DNA from: an uncultured Lachnospiraceae bacterium
Lineage (GTDB): Bacteria > Bacillota > Clostridia > Lachnospirales > Lachnospiraceae
Reading direction: 5' to 3'
DNA length: 64,000 bases
Assembly: GCA_910587095.1 (NCBI GenBank)
Contig: CAJUMJ010000060.1
Location: 1 to 64,000, forward strand
Positions 39,907 through 48,285 of this stretch are shown here, piece by piece. How positions within the stretch are numbered: position 1 is the stretch's first letter; the number at the start of each line of letters is the position of its first letter. Made by a program: the position numbers and the translations under genes. The notes under the pieces are model-generated. The model saw nothing but the letters and a program-made list of their open reading frames with translations. It was not told the DNA's origin and did no database searches.

Positions 39907-41184
39907 ATGGCTGATATCATACCGTTTCGGGCACTCAGACCCCGGGCAGACCTGGCGAAGAAGATCGCGGCGTTGCCTTATGACGTTTATAATAGAAACG
40001 AGGCCAGAGAGGCCGTGAAGGAAGACGAATACACTTTTCTGAGGATAGACAGGCCGGAGACGCAGTTTCCGGAAGGATATGACATGTATGCTCCGGAAGT
40101 TTATGAGAAAGCCAGGGAAATGCTCGATCGGATGACGGCGGACGGACTTTTTGTACAGGAGGAAAGGGAAGCTTACTATGTTTATGAGCTTGTGATGGAT
40201 GGCAGATCCCAGGTGGGGATTGGCGCCTGCGCTTCCGTGGATGACTATGATGCGCAGGTGATAAAGAAGCATGAGAACACCAGGGCCGAAAAGGAAGCTG
40301 ACCGGATCAGGCACGTGGACGTCTGCAGTGCGCAGACGGGTCCGATCTTTCTCGCTTACCGCAGGCGGGAAGAGCTTGAGCGGGAAGTAAAGCTGGCCAT
40401 GGAGGGAGAGCCCGTCTATGATTTTACGGCGGCGGACGGCGTTGTCCACAGGCTATGGGTGATTGACGAGGCAAAGGCCGTGGAGCGGATCAGAAATGCC
40501 TTTTTGCGGGTAAACGAAATCTATATTGCGGACGGCCATCACAGGTGTGCGTCGGCTGTGCGGGTTTCGAGGAAGCGCAGAGCGGCTTTTCCCGGTTACA
40601 CAGGTCGGGAGGCGTTCAATTATTTCTTATCCGTGCTGTTCCCGGACGACCAGCTTATGATTATGGATTATAACCGGGTGGTGAAGCCCGATGCGGATTT
40701 TGATGAGAGCGGCTTTCTCAGGAAAGTGGAGGCGGCTTTTGCGGTGGAGAAACTGGGGAGAGAGCCCGGTAAGCCGCAAAAAAAAGGCGAGATAGGTATG
40801 TATTACAGAGACGAGTGGTATCGCCTTACGATTGGCAGCGAGTGTTATGTCGGGGATCCGGTGGAGGATCTGGATGTGGCGGTCTTGCAGAGGCGGCTTT
40901 TGGAGCCGGTGTTTGGCATTGCGGATCCGAAGATAGATAAAAGGATCGATTTTGTGGGAGGAATCAGGGGACTCGAGGAGCTGGAGCGCCGGGTACATAC
41001 GGATGCGCTGGCGGCTTTTGCCATGTTTCCCACGGACATCCATGAGCTTTTTGCGGTTTCGGATGCGGGGAAACTGATGCCTCCGAAATCCACCTGGTTT
41101 GAACCGAAGCTCAGGAGCGGGCTATTGATTCACAGAATTGAGGAGCCTGGCAGACGGACGGCGGCAGAATCGGATTTTTCATAA
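39907..41184 (+). CDS. DUF1015 family protein
   Basis: The ATG at 39907 follows AAGGAGAGG and gives 425 residues. The sequence has DUF1015 (COG4198) features: IIPFRALRPRADLAKKIAALPYDVYN at the N-terminus, FLRIDRPETQFP, KKHENTRAEKEADR and the histidine motif YIADGHHRCASAVRV. The C-terminal part contains MFPTDIHELFAVSDAGKLMPPKSTWFEPKLRSG. The family is widespread in Clostridia, commonly beside serA and serC as here, but has no settled biochemical role. The His-Glu/Asp motifs suggest a metal- or phosphate-dependent enzyme. A role in serine or phosphoserine metabolism is inferred from neighbourhood alone. Confidence 0.9.
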   Translation: MADIIPFRALRPRADLAKKIAALPYDVYNRNEAREAVKEDEYTFLRIDRPETQFPEGYDMYAPEVYEKAREMLDRMTADGLFVQEEREAYYVYELVMDGRSQVGIGACASVDDYDAQVIKKHENTRAEKEADRIRHVDVCSAQTGPIFLAYRRREELEREVKLAMEGEPVYDFTAADGVVHRLWVIDEAKAVERIRNAFLRVNEIYIADGHHRCASAVRVSRKRRAAFPGYTGREAFNYFLSVLFPDDQLMIMDYNRVVKPDADFDESGFLRKVEAAFAVEKLGREPGKPQKKGEIGMYYRDEWYRLTIGSECYVGDPVEDLDVAVLQRRLLEPVFGIADPKIDKRIDFVGGIRGLEELERRVHTDALAAFAMFPTDIHELFAVSDAGKLMPPKSTWFEPKLRSGLLIHRIEEPGRRTAAESDFS

Positions 41185-41221
41185 AAAATATATATAAATT
41201 AGCAGAAAGGCAGGGGGAAGG

Positions 41222-43825
41222 ATGAACAAAAAGACATATAAGCTGATGGACTGGGCGAAAATTGAGGAGATTGTCTATTCGGAATCGGACAATCCGCACG
41301 AGATTTTGGGTGCGCATGTGGTGGGAAGTTCCGTGCTGGTGCAGACGTACCAGCCGGGAGCGAAGAGTGTGCGATTACAGCTTTTGGAGGGGGATAAGAG
41401 CTACCGCATGGAGGAAGCCGACGAGGAAGGATATTTTGCCCTGCTTTTGCCCGGAAAGACGATTTCCGACTATGAGTATGTGGTGGAGGCTGAAAACGGC
41501 AGTCTCAGGAAAATAAGAGACGCTTATAATTTTGAACCGCAGATGACAAAGGAGGATACGGAAAAGTTCAGCGCCGGAATCCATTACGAAATCTATGACA
41601 GGCTGGGGGCGCATCCGATGGTTTTAAACGGGATAAGCGGCGTTTCCTTTGCGGTATGGGCGCCTAATGCCATCAGGGTGAGCGTGGTCGGGGATTTCAA
41701 CGGCTGGGACGGAAGAACACACCAGATGAGACGGCTGTGGGATTCCGGTATTTTTGAGATCTTTATTCCCGATGTGAAGGAGGGAGACTGCTATAAGTTT
41801 GAGATTAAGGTGAAAGGCGGCCTTGTCTATATGAAAGCGGATCCTTACGGTTTTGGGGCGCAGATGCGGCCGGAAACCGCATCCGTTGTCCGGGATATCA
41901 CCGGCTTTTCGTGGAAGGACTCAAAGTGGCTGAAGGAGCGCAGCGCGTTGCAGGCGGAGGATAAGCCCATGAGCGTTTATGAGCTCTACCTGGGTTCTTT
42001 CGATAAGCCTTCCGACGGCAGAGAGTTTTTTAATTACAGAGAGCTTGCGCCGAAGATCATCGACTATGTGAAACGGATGGGGTATACGCATATTGAGCTG
42101 ATGCCGGTGATGGAGCACCCTTTGGACGAATCGTGGGGCTATCAGGTAATTGGCTATTATGCGCCGACTGCCCGTTACGGCACGTCGGAGGACTTTATGT
42201 ATTTTATGGATGAAATGCACAGGGCGGGAATCGGAGTGATTCTCGATTGGGTGCCGGCTCATTTTCCGAGAGATACCTATGGTCTGTCAGGATTTGACGG
42301 AACTTGCCTGTACGAGCATCAGGATCCGAGGCAGGGATTCCATCCTCACTGGGGCACACTGATTTATAATTACGGACGGCCGCAGGTGAGCAACTATCTG
42401 ATTGCAAACGCGCTATACTGGGTGGAAAAATACCACGTGGACGGGATCCGTATCGACGCGGTGGCTTCCATGCTTTATCTTGATTACGGAAAGAACGACG
42501 GGGAGTGGGTGGCAAACATCTACGGTGGGCATGAAAATCTGGAAGCCGTGGAGCTGTTAAAGCACCTGAATTCCATTATGAAGAAACGCAATCCCGGCGT
42601 GCTGATGATTGCGGAGGAATCGACGGCATGGCCGAAAATCACAGGAGCGCTGGACGAGGACGGCCTTGGCTTTGACCTGAAATGGAATATGGGCTTTATG
42701 AACGACTATCTCGGCTATATCATGACAGATCCCTTTTTCCGTTCGGGGAGACACAACGATTTGACTTTCAGCATGATCTACGCTTACAGCGAGAAGTTTA
42801 TGCTGGTGCTGTCCCACGACGAGGTGGTGCACGGCAAGGGAACGCTCCTTGGCAGGATGCCCGGGGAAAGAGACAAGCAGTTTGCGAACCTTCGCCTGAC
42901 CTTGGCTTATCACATGACGCATCCCGGCAAAAAACTGTTGTTTATGGGGCAGGATATCGGCGAATACGATGAATTCAATGAAAAGCGCGCCGTGGAGTGG
43001 GGGCTTTTGGAGAACGCGGATCATAGGAAACTAAACGACATGGTAGCGGCGTTAAATCGTTTTTACACTTCCGCACCGGCTCTCTATGCAAAGGATACTT
43101 CCTGGGAGGGCTTCGAGTGGATCAACTGTATTACGCCAAACGCCTGTATGCTTTCATATATAAGAAAAACCGGCAATGTCGGTGATATGCTGGTGGTAGT
43201 GGCCAATTTTGCCGATGCAAGACAGAGCTTCCGCGTGGGCGTGCCTTGCGAGGGTAAATATAAAGAGGTCTTTAACACCGACGAGGAGGCTTATGGAGGG
43301 AATGGCATAACGAACAAGGATGTGCGTGATTCCATTGATACGGAGTGGGATGGAAAGCCTTACGCCATAGATATGGAGAGCGCGCCCTTAAGCCTCAGTA
43401 TTTTCTCCTATACGCCTTATACGAAGGAAGAAAAGGCCGAGATCGAAAGAAAGCGCGAGGAAGAACGCCGCCTGGCGAGGGAGGCCGAGGAAAGACGCCT
43501 TGCGAAAGAGGAAGCGGAGCGCACGGCGCAGGAGGCAGCTTGGGCAAAGGAAGAGGCGAAAAGGGCGTCTGAGGAGGCAAGAGAGTTAGCGAAAAAGGCG
43601 GCGGCGGAAGCCAAAGAGAAAGCGAAAGTGGTAGAGATTCTGGAGAAAAAGGCGCAGGCCGCGGCGCAGAAGCTTCAGGAGCTGACGGAGAGAGCGGCGG
43701 CAGAAATGGCCGTGAAAAAAGCGAAATCCGCGGGAAAGCCGGTTGCAAAGAGGGCGGAAAAAAAAGCGGTGCAAGCAAAAGCGGAAGAAGCAAAGCCGGC
43801 AGAGAATATGCCGGAAAATCAGTAG
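41222..43825 (+). CDS. glgB: 1,4-alpha-glucan branching enzyme with a long C-terminal coiled-coil tail
   Basis: The 867-residue protein has an N-terminal CBM48-like region (about 20-110 and 125-220), a GH13 catalytic barrel and a C-terminal beta domain. Catalytic features are VDGIRIDAVASMLY (nucleophile Asp), MIAEEST (acid Glu) and VLSHDEVVHGKGTL (third Asp). It forms alpha-1,6 branches in glycogen. Bacterial GlgB usually has 620-770 residues and ends near residue 735; here about 130 residues follow, almost entirely Ala, Lys, Glu and Arg in heptad patterns (ERKREEERRLAREAEERRL onward), ending in a KPVAKRAEKKAVQ-type basic tail. No other glycogen gene is adjacent. The tail is unlikely to be needed for catalysis. 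Confidence 0.93.
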   Translation: MNKKTYKLMDWAKIEEIVYSESDNPHEILGAHVVGSSVLVQTYQPGAKSVRLQLLEGDKSYRMEEADEEGYFALLLPGKTISDYEYVVEAENGSLRKIRDAYNFEPQMTKEDTEKFSAGIHYEIYDRLGAHPMVLNGISGVSFAVWAPNAIRVSVVGDFNGWDGRTHQMRRLWDSGIFEIFIPDVKEGDCYKFEIKVKGGLVYMKADPYGFGAQMRPETASVVRDITGFSWKDSKWLKERSALQAEDKPMSVYELYLGSFDKPSDGREFFNYRELAPKIIDYVKRMGYTHIELMPVMEHPLDESWGYQVIGYYAPTARYGTSEDFMYFMDEMHRAGIGVILDWVPAHFPRDTYGLSGFDGTCLYEHQDPRQGFHPHWGTLIYNYGRPQVSNYLIANALYWVEKYHVDGIRIDAVASMLYLDYGKNDGEWVANIYGGHENLEAVELLKHLNSIMKKRNPGVLMIAEESTAWPKITGALDEDGLGFDLKWNMGFMNDYLGYIMTDPFFRSGRHNDLTFSMIYAYSEKFMLVLSHDEVVHGKGTLLGRMPGERDKQFANLRLTLAYHMTHPGKKLLFMGQDIGEYDEFNEKRAVEWGLLENADHRKLNDMVAALNRFYTSAPALYAKDTSWEGFEWINCITPNACMLSYIRKTGNVGDMLVVVANFADARQSFRVGVPCEGKYKEVFNTDEEAYGGNGITNKDVRDSIDTEWDGKPYAIDMESAPLSLSIFSYTPYTKEEKAEIERKREEERRLAREAEERRLAKEEAERTAQEAAWAKEEAKRASEEARELAKKAAAEAKEKAKVVEILEKKAQAAAQKLQELTERAAAEMAVKKAKSAGKPVAKRAEKKAVQAKAEEAKPAENMPENQ

Positions 43826-43898
43826 GAAAATCATAACGGGGCGGTTTTTGGAAGGCGCTTCTTAATGTGACGGACAAAAAACGGGTATGGAGGATGGC

Positions 43899-44783
43899 AT
43901 GGAAGAACAGGCGATAGAGGCAATCGAATATATTGCGCCGGAGGAGCTGGATGTAGGGCTGATAGAGAGATATCTGGAAGAGTTGCCGGATAAGCTGATC
44001 CGCTTCGGGGTCAGGGTGCTTCTTGCGCTGGTTGTATTTTTTATCGGCACGCAGTTGATCAAACTTGTTCGCAGAATCCTGCGCAAATCCTTTGAGCGTC
44101 GGAACGTGGATGTGGGGGTGAGCCGATTTCTTGACTCTCTTGTCAAGGCGGCGCTCTATATTCTCCTGCTCTTTACGATCGCCTCCTCCTTCGGACTGGA
44201 CGCCACCAGCGTGGTGGCGCTGGTCGGCTCCGCCGGTGTGGCGGTCGGCCTGGCTGTGCAGGGCAGTCTGTCGAACTTTGCGGGCGGTGTGCTGATCCTG
44301 CTCCTAAAACCTTTTAAGACCGGGGACTATATCAGGGACGGCGCGGGTAATGAGGGGACGGTGGAAGAGGTACAGCTTTTTTACACCAGGCTCATCACCC
44401 CGGACCGTCATATGGTGGTTGTGCCAAACGGAGAGCTGTCAAACAGCAATATTTTGAATATGAGCACGCTCACGGAGCGCAGGATGGATATTAAAGTCGG
44501 CATCTCCTACGAGGCGGATATCAGAAAAGCGAAGGAGGTGCTTCTTGGGGTGATGGAGGGCGACTCCGGGGTTTTGCAGGAAGAAGAAAAGAGGGTGTTT
44601 GTGGACGAGCTTGGGGATAGCAGCGTTGTCTTGACGTTGCGCTGCTACAGCACGAACGAGAATTTTTGGGAAACGAAGTGGAGACTCGTAGAAAAGGTGA
44701 AATATGCCCTGGATGAGGCGGGAATCGGGATCCCTTATCCTCAGATGGATGTGCATATGGATAAAAGCTTTCCGATTTCTTAA
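43899..44783 (+). CDS. Small-conductance mechanosensitive channel (MscS family)
   Basis: The ATG at 43899 has GGAGG at 43890-43894; an upstream ATG at 43887 is the alternative. The 294-residue protein has three membrane helices (about 33-55, 72-95 and 100-128). The last is the MscS pore helix, with LVGSAGVAVGLAVQGSLSNFAGGVLILLLKPFKTGDYI; the alternating Gly and Ala pack the pore. A cytoplasmic beta domain follows, with VPNGELSNSNILNMS. The channel opens under membrane tension to release solutes during hypo-osmotic shock. It lies between glgB and a tRNA gene and is probably monocistronic. Confidence 0.95.
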   Translation: MEEQAIEAIEYIAPEELDVGLIERYLEELPDKLIRFGVRVLLALVVFFIGTQLIKLVRRILRKSFERRNVDVGVSRFLDSLVKAALYILLLFTIASSFGLDATSVVALVGSAGVAVGLAVQGSLSNFAGGVLILLLKPFKTGDYIRDGAGNEGTVEEVQLFYTRLITPDRHMVVVPNGELSNSNILNMSTLTERRMDIKVGISYEADIRKAKEVLLGVMEGDSGVLQEEEKRVFVDELGDSSVVLTLRCYSTNENFWETKWRLVEKVKYALDEAGIGIPYPQMDVHMDKSFPIS

Positions 44784-44791
44784 AAAAAGTC

Positions 44792-44820
44792 TTGCATAAT
44801 TTTACTTTTCGTCATATAAT
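44792..44820 (+). promoter_or_regulatory. Promoter for tRNA-Thr
   Basis: TTGCAT (44792-44797), exactly 17 bp and the consensus -10 TATAAT (44815-44820) lie 20 bp before the mature tRNA start. Confidence 0.8.
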
Positions 44821-44840
44821 AATTGTTGTTGCAGGATTAT

Positions 44841-44913
44841 GCTGGAATAGCGCAGTCGGTAGCGCAACTGATTCGTAATCAGTAGGTCGAGGGTTCGAGT
44901 CCCTTTTCCAGCT
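44841..44913 (+). tRNA. tRNA-Thr (anticodon CGT)
   Basis: A full cloverleaf can be drawn: acceptor stem GCTGGAA with TTCCAGC, D-arm with AGCGCAGTCGGTAGCGC, anticodon arm ACTGA-TTCGTAA-TCAGT, and T-arm with GGTTCGAGTCC. Loop positions 34-36 read C-G-T, which decodes ACG (Thr). The CCA end is not encoded. A strong promoter and an intrinsic terminator flank it, so it is a single-gene tRNA transcript. Confidence 0.95.
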
Positions 44914-44923
44914 TACAAAAAGT

Positions 44924-44976
44924 GAAAGAGCAAAAATGTGATTGACTATGTTGATCAATTTTGCTCTTTCTTTTTT
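44924..44976 (+). terminator. Intrinsic terminator after tRNA-Thr
   Basis: GAAAGAGCAAAA (44924-44935) pairs with TTTTGCTCTTTC (44959-44970), followed by six T. Confidence 0.92.
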
Positions 44977-45066
44977 ACTATCAGGAAATTGCGGCAGCGG
45001 AAAACATGGAAGAGAACGCGTCGGTACGCGCAGAGAATCTGAAATCAAAATAAATCGCACAGCAAC

Positions 45067-45103
45067 TTGACATAATATTTTTGCATGATACAATATGTAG
45101 TAT
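45067..45103 (+). promoter_or_regulatory. Promoter for nrdDG with a possible NrdR box over the -10
   Basis: TTGACA (45067-45072), 16 bp and TACAAT (45089-45094) lie 70 bp before nrdD. The 16-bp near-palindrome ATACAATATGTAGTAT (45088-45103) covers the -10 and resembles an NrdR box; a second, clearly matching box at the usual spacing was not found, so the regulator assignment is weak. Confidence 0.45.
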
Positions 45104-45163
45104 GCGTGATGAGATGGTATCATACATCATGTAGAGTTTTAAAAAATATGGGGGCGTTACTGA

Positions 45164-47326
45164 ATGAAGATTATTAAGAGAAGCGGCGTGGAGGTCAACT
45201 TTGATCTTGGAAAGATCACATCGGCCATCAGGAAGGCGAACAACAGTGTCAGAGAGGAAGATCGCCTGACCGATATGGAGATTGACGAGATTGCCTCTGT
45301 GGTGGCTGACCACTGTGGGGAGATGAAAAGGGCTCCCAGCGTGGAAGAGATTCAGGATATGGTGGAGAACCAGCTTATGAAGTACCGGGCTTACACCATC
45401 TCCAGAAACTATATCACCTACCGCTATAAGAGAGCGCTCGTGCGCAAGTCCAATTCCACTGACGAGCAGATCTTAAGTCTTTTAGAGTGTAACAACGAGG
45501 AAGTAAAACAGGAAAATTCCAATAAAAATCCTACGGTGAACAGCGTGCAGAGGGATTATATGGCAGGGGAAGTGAGCAAAGATATCACCAGGCGTTTTTT
45601 GCTTGCCCAGGATATCGTGGAGGCTCATGAACAGGGCGTGATTCATTTCCACGACGCGGATTACTTTGCCCAGCATATGCACAACTGCTGTCTGGTCAAC
45701 CTGGAAGATATGCTGCAAAACGGCACGGTAATCAGCGAGACGATGATTGATACGCCGAAGAGTTTTTCCACGGCATGTAATGTAGCGACGCAGAGTATTG
45801 CGCAGATCGCAAGCTGTCAGTACGGCGGGCAAAGCATATCCTTGTCCCATCTTGCTCCTTTTGTGAATGTGAGCCGGGAAAAATTCAGAAAAAAAGTGCA
45901 ATCAGAGATGGAGGAGATGGGCGTTAGCGCTACGAAAGAGCAGATCGACGCCATCGCGGAGAGGCGTGTAATAGACGAGATCAAACAGGGCGTACAGATT
46001 ATCCAGTATCAGGTAATCACACTGATGACGACCAACGGGCAGGCGCCCTTTATCACGATTTTTATGTATATCGACGAGGTGCCGGAAGGGCGTATTAGAG
46101 ACGATCTGGCGATGATTATAGAGGAGATGCTAAATCAGCGGATTCAGGGGGTGAAGAACGAAAAGGGGATCTACATTACACCCGCATTTCCGAAGCTGAT
46201 CTATGTGTTGGAGGAAGACAATGTCCGCGAGGGCACAAAATATTGGTATCTGACGAAGCTGGCGGCGAAATGCACAGCCAAACGGATGGTGCCGGATTAC
46301 ATTTCGGAAAAGATTATGAAGCAGTTAAAGGACGGCAATTGCTATACCTGTATGGGGTGCCGGTCCTTTCTCACCGTGTATCACGACGAGGCTGGCAGAC
46401 CGAAATTTTACGGCAGATTCAATCAGGGAGTGGTCACCTTAAATCTGGTGGATGTGGCTTGTTCGTCCGGACGGGATATAGAACGGTTTTGGGAGATTAT
46501 GGATGAGCGGCTGGAGCTTTGCAGGCGGGCGCTGATGGCGCGGCATAACAGGCTTAAAGGAACGCTTTCCGATGTGGCGCCGATTTTGTGGCAGAACGGG
46601 GCGCTTGCCAGACTGAAAAAGGGGGAGAAGATCGACAAACTTCTCTATGGCGGTTATTCCACTATTTCGCTCGGGTATGCAGGGCTGTGTGAGTGCACCC
46701 GCTATATGACGGGAAAGAGCCATACCGATCCGGAGGCGACCGAATTTGCTTTAAAGGTTATGAAATATCTGAATCACGCCTGCGAGGAGTGGCGGGAGGA
46801 GTCAAACATTGATTTCAGCCTTTACGGCACGCCTTTGGAGTCCACCACCTACAAGTTTGCGAAGTGTCTGCAAAAGCGGTTCGGGATCATTGAGGGCGTG
46901 ACCGACCGCAATTATATCACGAACAGTTATCACGTGCATGTGACGGAGGAAATAAACGCCTTTGATAAGCTGAAATTTGAAGCCCGGTTCCAGGAGCTTT
47001 CCCCGGGCGGCGCGATCAGCTATGTGGAAGTGCCGAACATGGAGAACAATCTGGAGGCGGTGCTCTCATTGATGCAATATATTTACGACAATATCATGTA
47101 CGCCGAGTTAAATACGAAGAGCGATTACTGTCAGGTATGCGACTATCACGGGGAGATTGAAATCGTGGAGAACACGGACGGGAAGCTTATCTGGAAGTGC
47201 CCTAATTGCGGCAATACCGACCAGAACAAGATGAATGTGGCAAGGCGTACATGCGGCTATATCGGAACACAGTTCTGGAATCAGGGGCGCACGCAGGAGA
47301 TCAAGGAAAGAGTGCTCCATTTATAA
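45164..47326 (+). CDS. nrdD: Anaerobic ribonucleoside-triphosphate reductase
   Basis: The 720-residue protein has an N-terminal ATP-cone (MKIIKRSGVEVNFDLGKITSAIRKA) for allosteric control, a large glycyl-radical barrel with the active-site region NCYTCMGCRSF, a zinc site near the C-terminus (CQVCDYHGE and CPNCGNT), and the glycyl-radical motif RRTCGYIGTQFWNQGR, where Gly of GYIG carries the radical. It reduces NTPs to dNTPs without oxygen, with formate or thioredoxin as reductant. The start is an ATG 9 bases after GGGGCG. Activation needs NrdG, encoded 176 bp downstream past a hairpin pair. Confidence 0.97.
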   Translation: MKIIKRSGVEVNFDLGKITSAIRKANNSVREEDRLTDMEIDEIASVVADHCGEMKRAPSVEEIQDMVENQLMKYRAYTISRNYITYRYKRALVRKSNSTDEQILSLLECNNEEVKQENSNKNPTVNSVQRDYMAGEVSKDITRRFLLAQDIVEAHEQGVIHFHDADYFAQHMHNCCLVNLEDMLQNGTVISETMIDTPKSFSTACNVATQSIAQIASCQYGGQSISLSHLAPFVNVSREKFRKKVQSEMEEMGVSATKEQIDAIAERRVIDEIKQGVQIIQYQVITLMTTNGQAPFITIFMYIDEVPEGRIRDDLAMIIEEMLNQRIQGVKNEKGIYITPAFPKLIYVLEEDNVREGTKYWYLTKLAAKCTAKRMVPDYISEKIMKQLKDGNCYTCMGCRSFLTVYHDEAGRPKFYGRFNQGVVTLNLVDVACSSGRDIERFWEIMDERLELCRRALMARHNRLKGTLSDVAPILWQNGALARLKKGEKIDKLLYGGYSTISLGYAGLCECTRYMTGKSHTDPEATEFALKVMKYLNHACEEWREESNIDFSLYGTPLESTTYKFAKCLQKRFGIIEGVTDRNYITNSYHVHVTEEINAFDKLKFEARFQELSPGGAISYVEVPNMENNLEAVLSLMQYIYDNIMYAELNTKSDYCQVCDYHGEIEIVENTDGKLIWKCPNCGNTDQNKMNVARRTCGYIGTQFWNQGRTQEIKERVLHL

Positions 47327-47328
47327 CA

Positions 47329-47450
47329 AATCGAGCGCCGGCGCGCTCGATTCAGAGAATGCTCCGCATTCTCCTTAGATGGTAAATGCAGTCGCGATTT
47401 CCTGTATAGCGAAAATCGAGCGCCGGCGCGACCGATTCAGAGAATGTTCG
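47329..47450 (+). repeat. Tandem pair of repeat units between nrdD and nrdG
   Basis: Unit 1 (47329-47374): AATCGAGCGC/GCGCTCGATT hairpin, then AGAGAATGC/GCATTCTC. Unit 2 (47414-47450): the same AATCGAGCGCCGGCGCG start with a three-base change in the second arm (GACCGATT), then CAGAGAATGTTCG, where the second hairpin is lost. The GAGAATGC-GCATTCTC hairpin is the same as hairpin 2 of the larger repeat cassettes. Confidence 0.6.
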
Positions 47451-47502
47451 ATTGCGAGGATCGCTTTGCGACTTCGGATGCAGCGGAGAAGTTTTGGGAA
47501 AT

Positions 47503-48039
47503 ATGATGTATTTTGGAGAAATAATAAAATGCGATATCGCGGACGGACCGGGGGTGCGGGTGACGCTTTTTGTAAGCGGCTGTACCCATCACTGTGAGGG
47601 CTGTTTTAACCCGGAGACGTGGGATTTTCAGTATGGACAGCCTTTTACGCAGGCGGTTTTTGACGAAATCTTAAAGGCGCTTTCGCCGGACTATATCGCG
47701 GGGCTTACGCTGCTTGGCGGAGAGCCCTTGGAATACGCAAACTGGACGGCGCTTCTTCCGCTTTTGAGAGAGGCGAGGGCGCGCTTCCCACATAAGGATA
47801 TCTGGTGTTATACCGGGTATCTCTTTGACAGGGACATTCTGGAGGATTTCTGTGAAAAGTGGGAGGATATGAGGGAGTTTCTGTCTTATCTGGATGTAAT
47901 TGTGGACGGGGAATTTGTGCAGGCCAAAAAGAATATCGGCCTGCGCTTTAGGGGGTCGGAGAACCAGAGGATCATTGAGGTGCAGGAATCTTTGCGGCAG
48001 GGGAAAATTGTGCTGTGGGATGACGGAACTGATATGTAG
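47503..48039 (+). CDS. nrdG: Anaerobic ribonucleotide reductase activating protein (radical SAM)
   Basis: The start at 47503 has GGGAAAT just upstream; an ATG one codon later is equally possible and earlier starts would run into the repeat. The 178-residue protein has the radical-SAM cluster CTHHCEGCFN (CxxxCxxC) and the NrdG-type core ADGPGVRVTLFVSGC, GLTLLGGEPLE and IWCYTGYLFD. It uses S-adenosylmethionine to generate the glycyl radical in NrdD. It closes the nrdDG unit; a terminator follows at 48065. Confidence 0.95.
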   Translation: MMYFGEIIKCDIADGPGVRVTLFVSGCTHHCEGCFNPETWDFQYGQPFTQAVFDEILKALSPDYIAGLTLLGGEPLEYANWTALLPLLREARARFPHKDIWCYTGYLFDRDILEDFCEKWEDMREFLSYLDVIVDGEFVQAKKNIGLRFRGSENQRIIEVQESLRQGKIVLWDDGTDM

Positions 48040-48064
48040 ATAAGTATGATTAAAATTTGGTGCG

Positions 48065-48088
48065 GCAGGGGTTATCTCCTGCTTTTTT
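48065..48088 (+). terminator. Intrinsic terminator after nrdG
   Basis: GCAGG (48065-48069) pairs with CCTGC (48078-48082), followed by six T. The stem is short but the T-run is strong. Confidence 0.7.
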
Positions 48089-48195
48089 CTTTCATAGGAT
48101 TAGGGGGTCAAAAGGTGCTCTTGCCGTAGAAGCCGGATGTAGGAGTGTCCGAAGCGCACTTTTGTTCATATTAGGAAATGGATTGTTGGAGAAAT

Positions 48196-48243
48196 TTGTG
48201 ATGGAAAGCGAAAAAGGGTATAATAAACTAGACATACAATGTC
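48196..48243 (+). promoter_or_regulatory. Promoter with operator before the WYL regulator gene
   Basis: TTGTGA (48196-48201), 17 bp and TATAAT (48219-48224) are followed at the expected transcription start by the dyad GACAT-aca-ATGTC (48231-48243). The operator's location fits repression by the encoded WYL regulator itself. A second copy of the motif sits at the end of that gene (49180-49194). Confidence 0.7.
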
Positions 48244-48285
48244 AGTATTTAAGCGGAATCATATGACACATAAGGAGGGATGGCG

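Noticed and set aside
48057..48266. A 69-codon frame between nrdG and the WYL gene
   Set aside because: It runs through the nrdG terminator, the WYL promoter and its operator, and has no ribosome-binding site.
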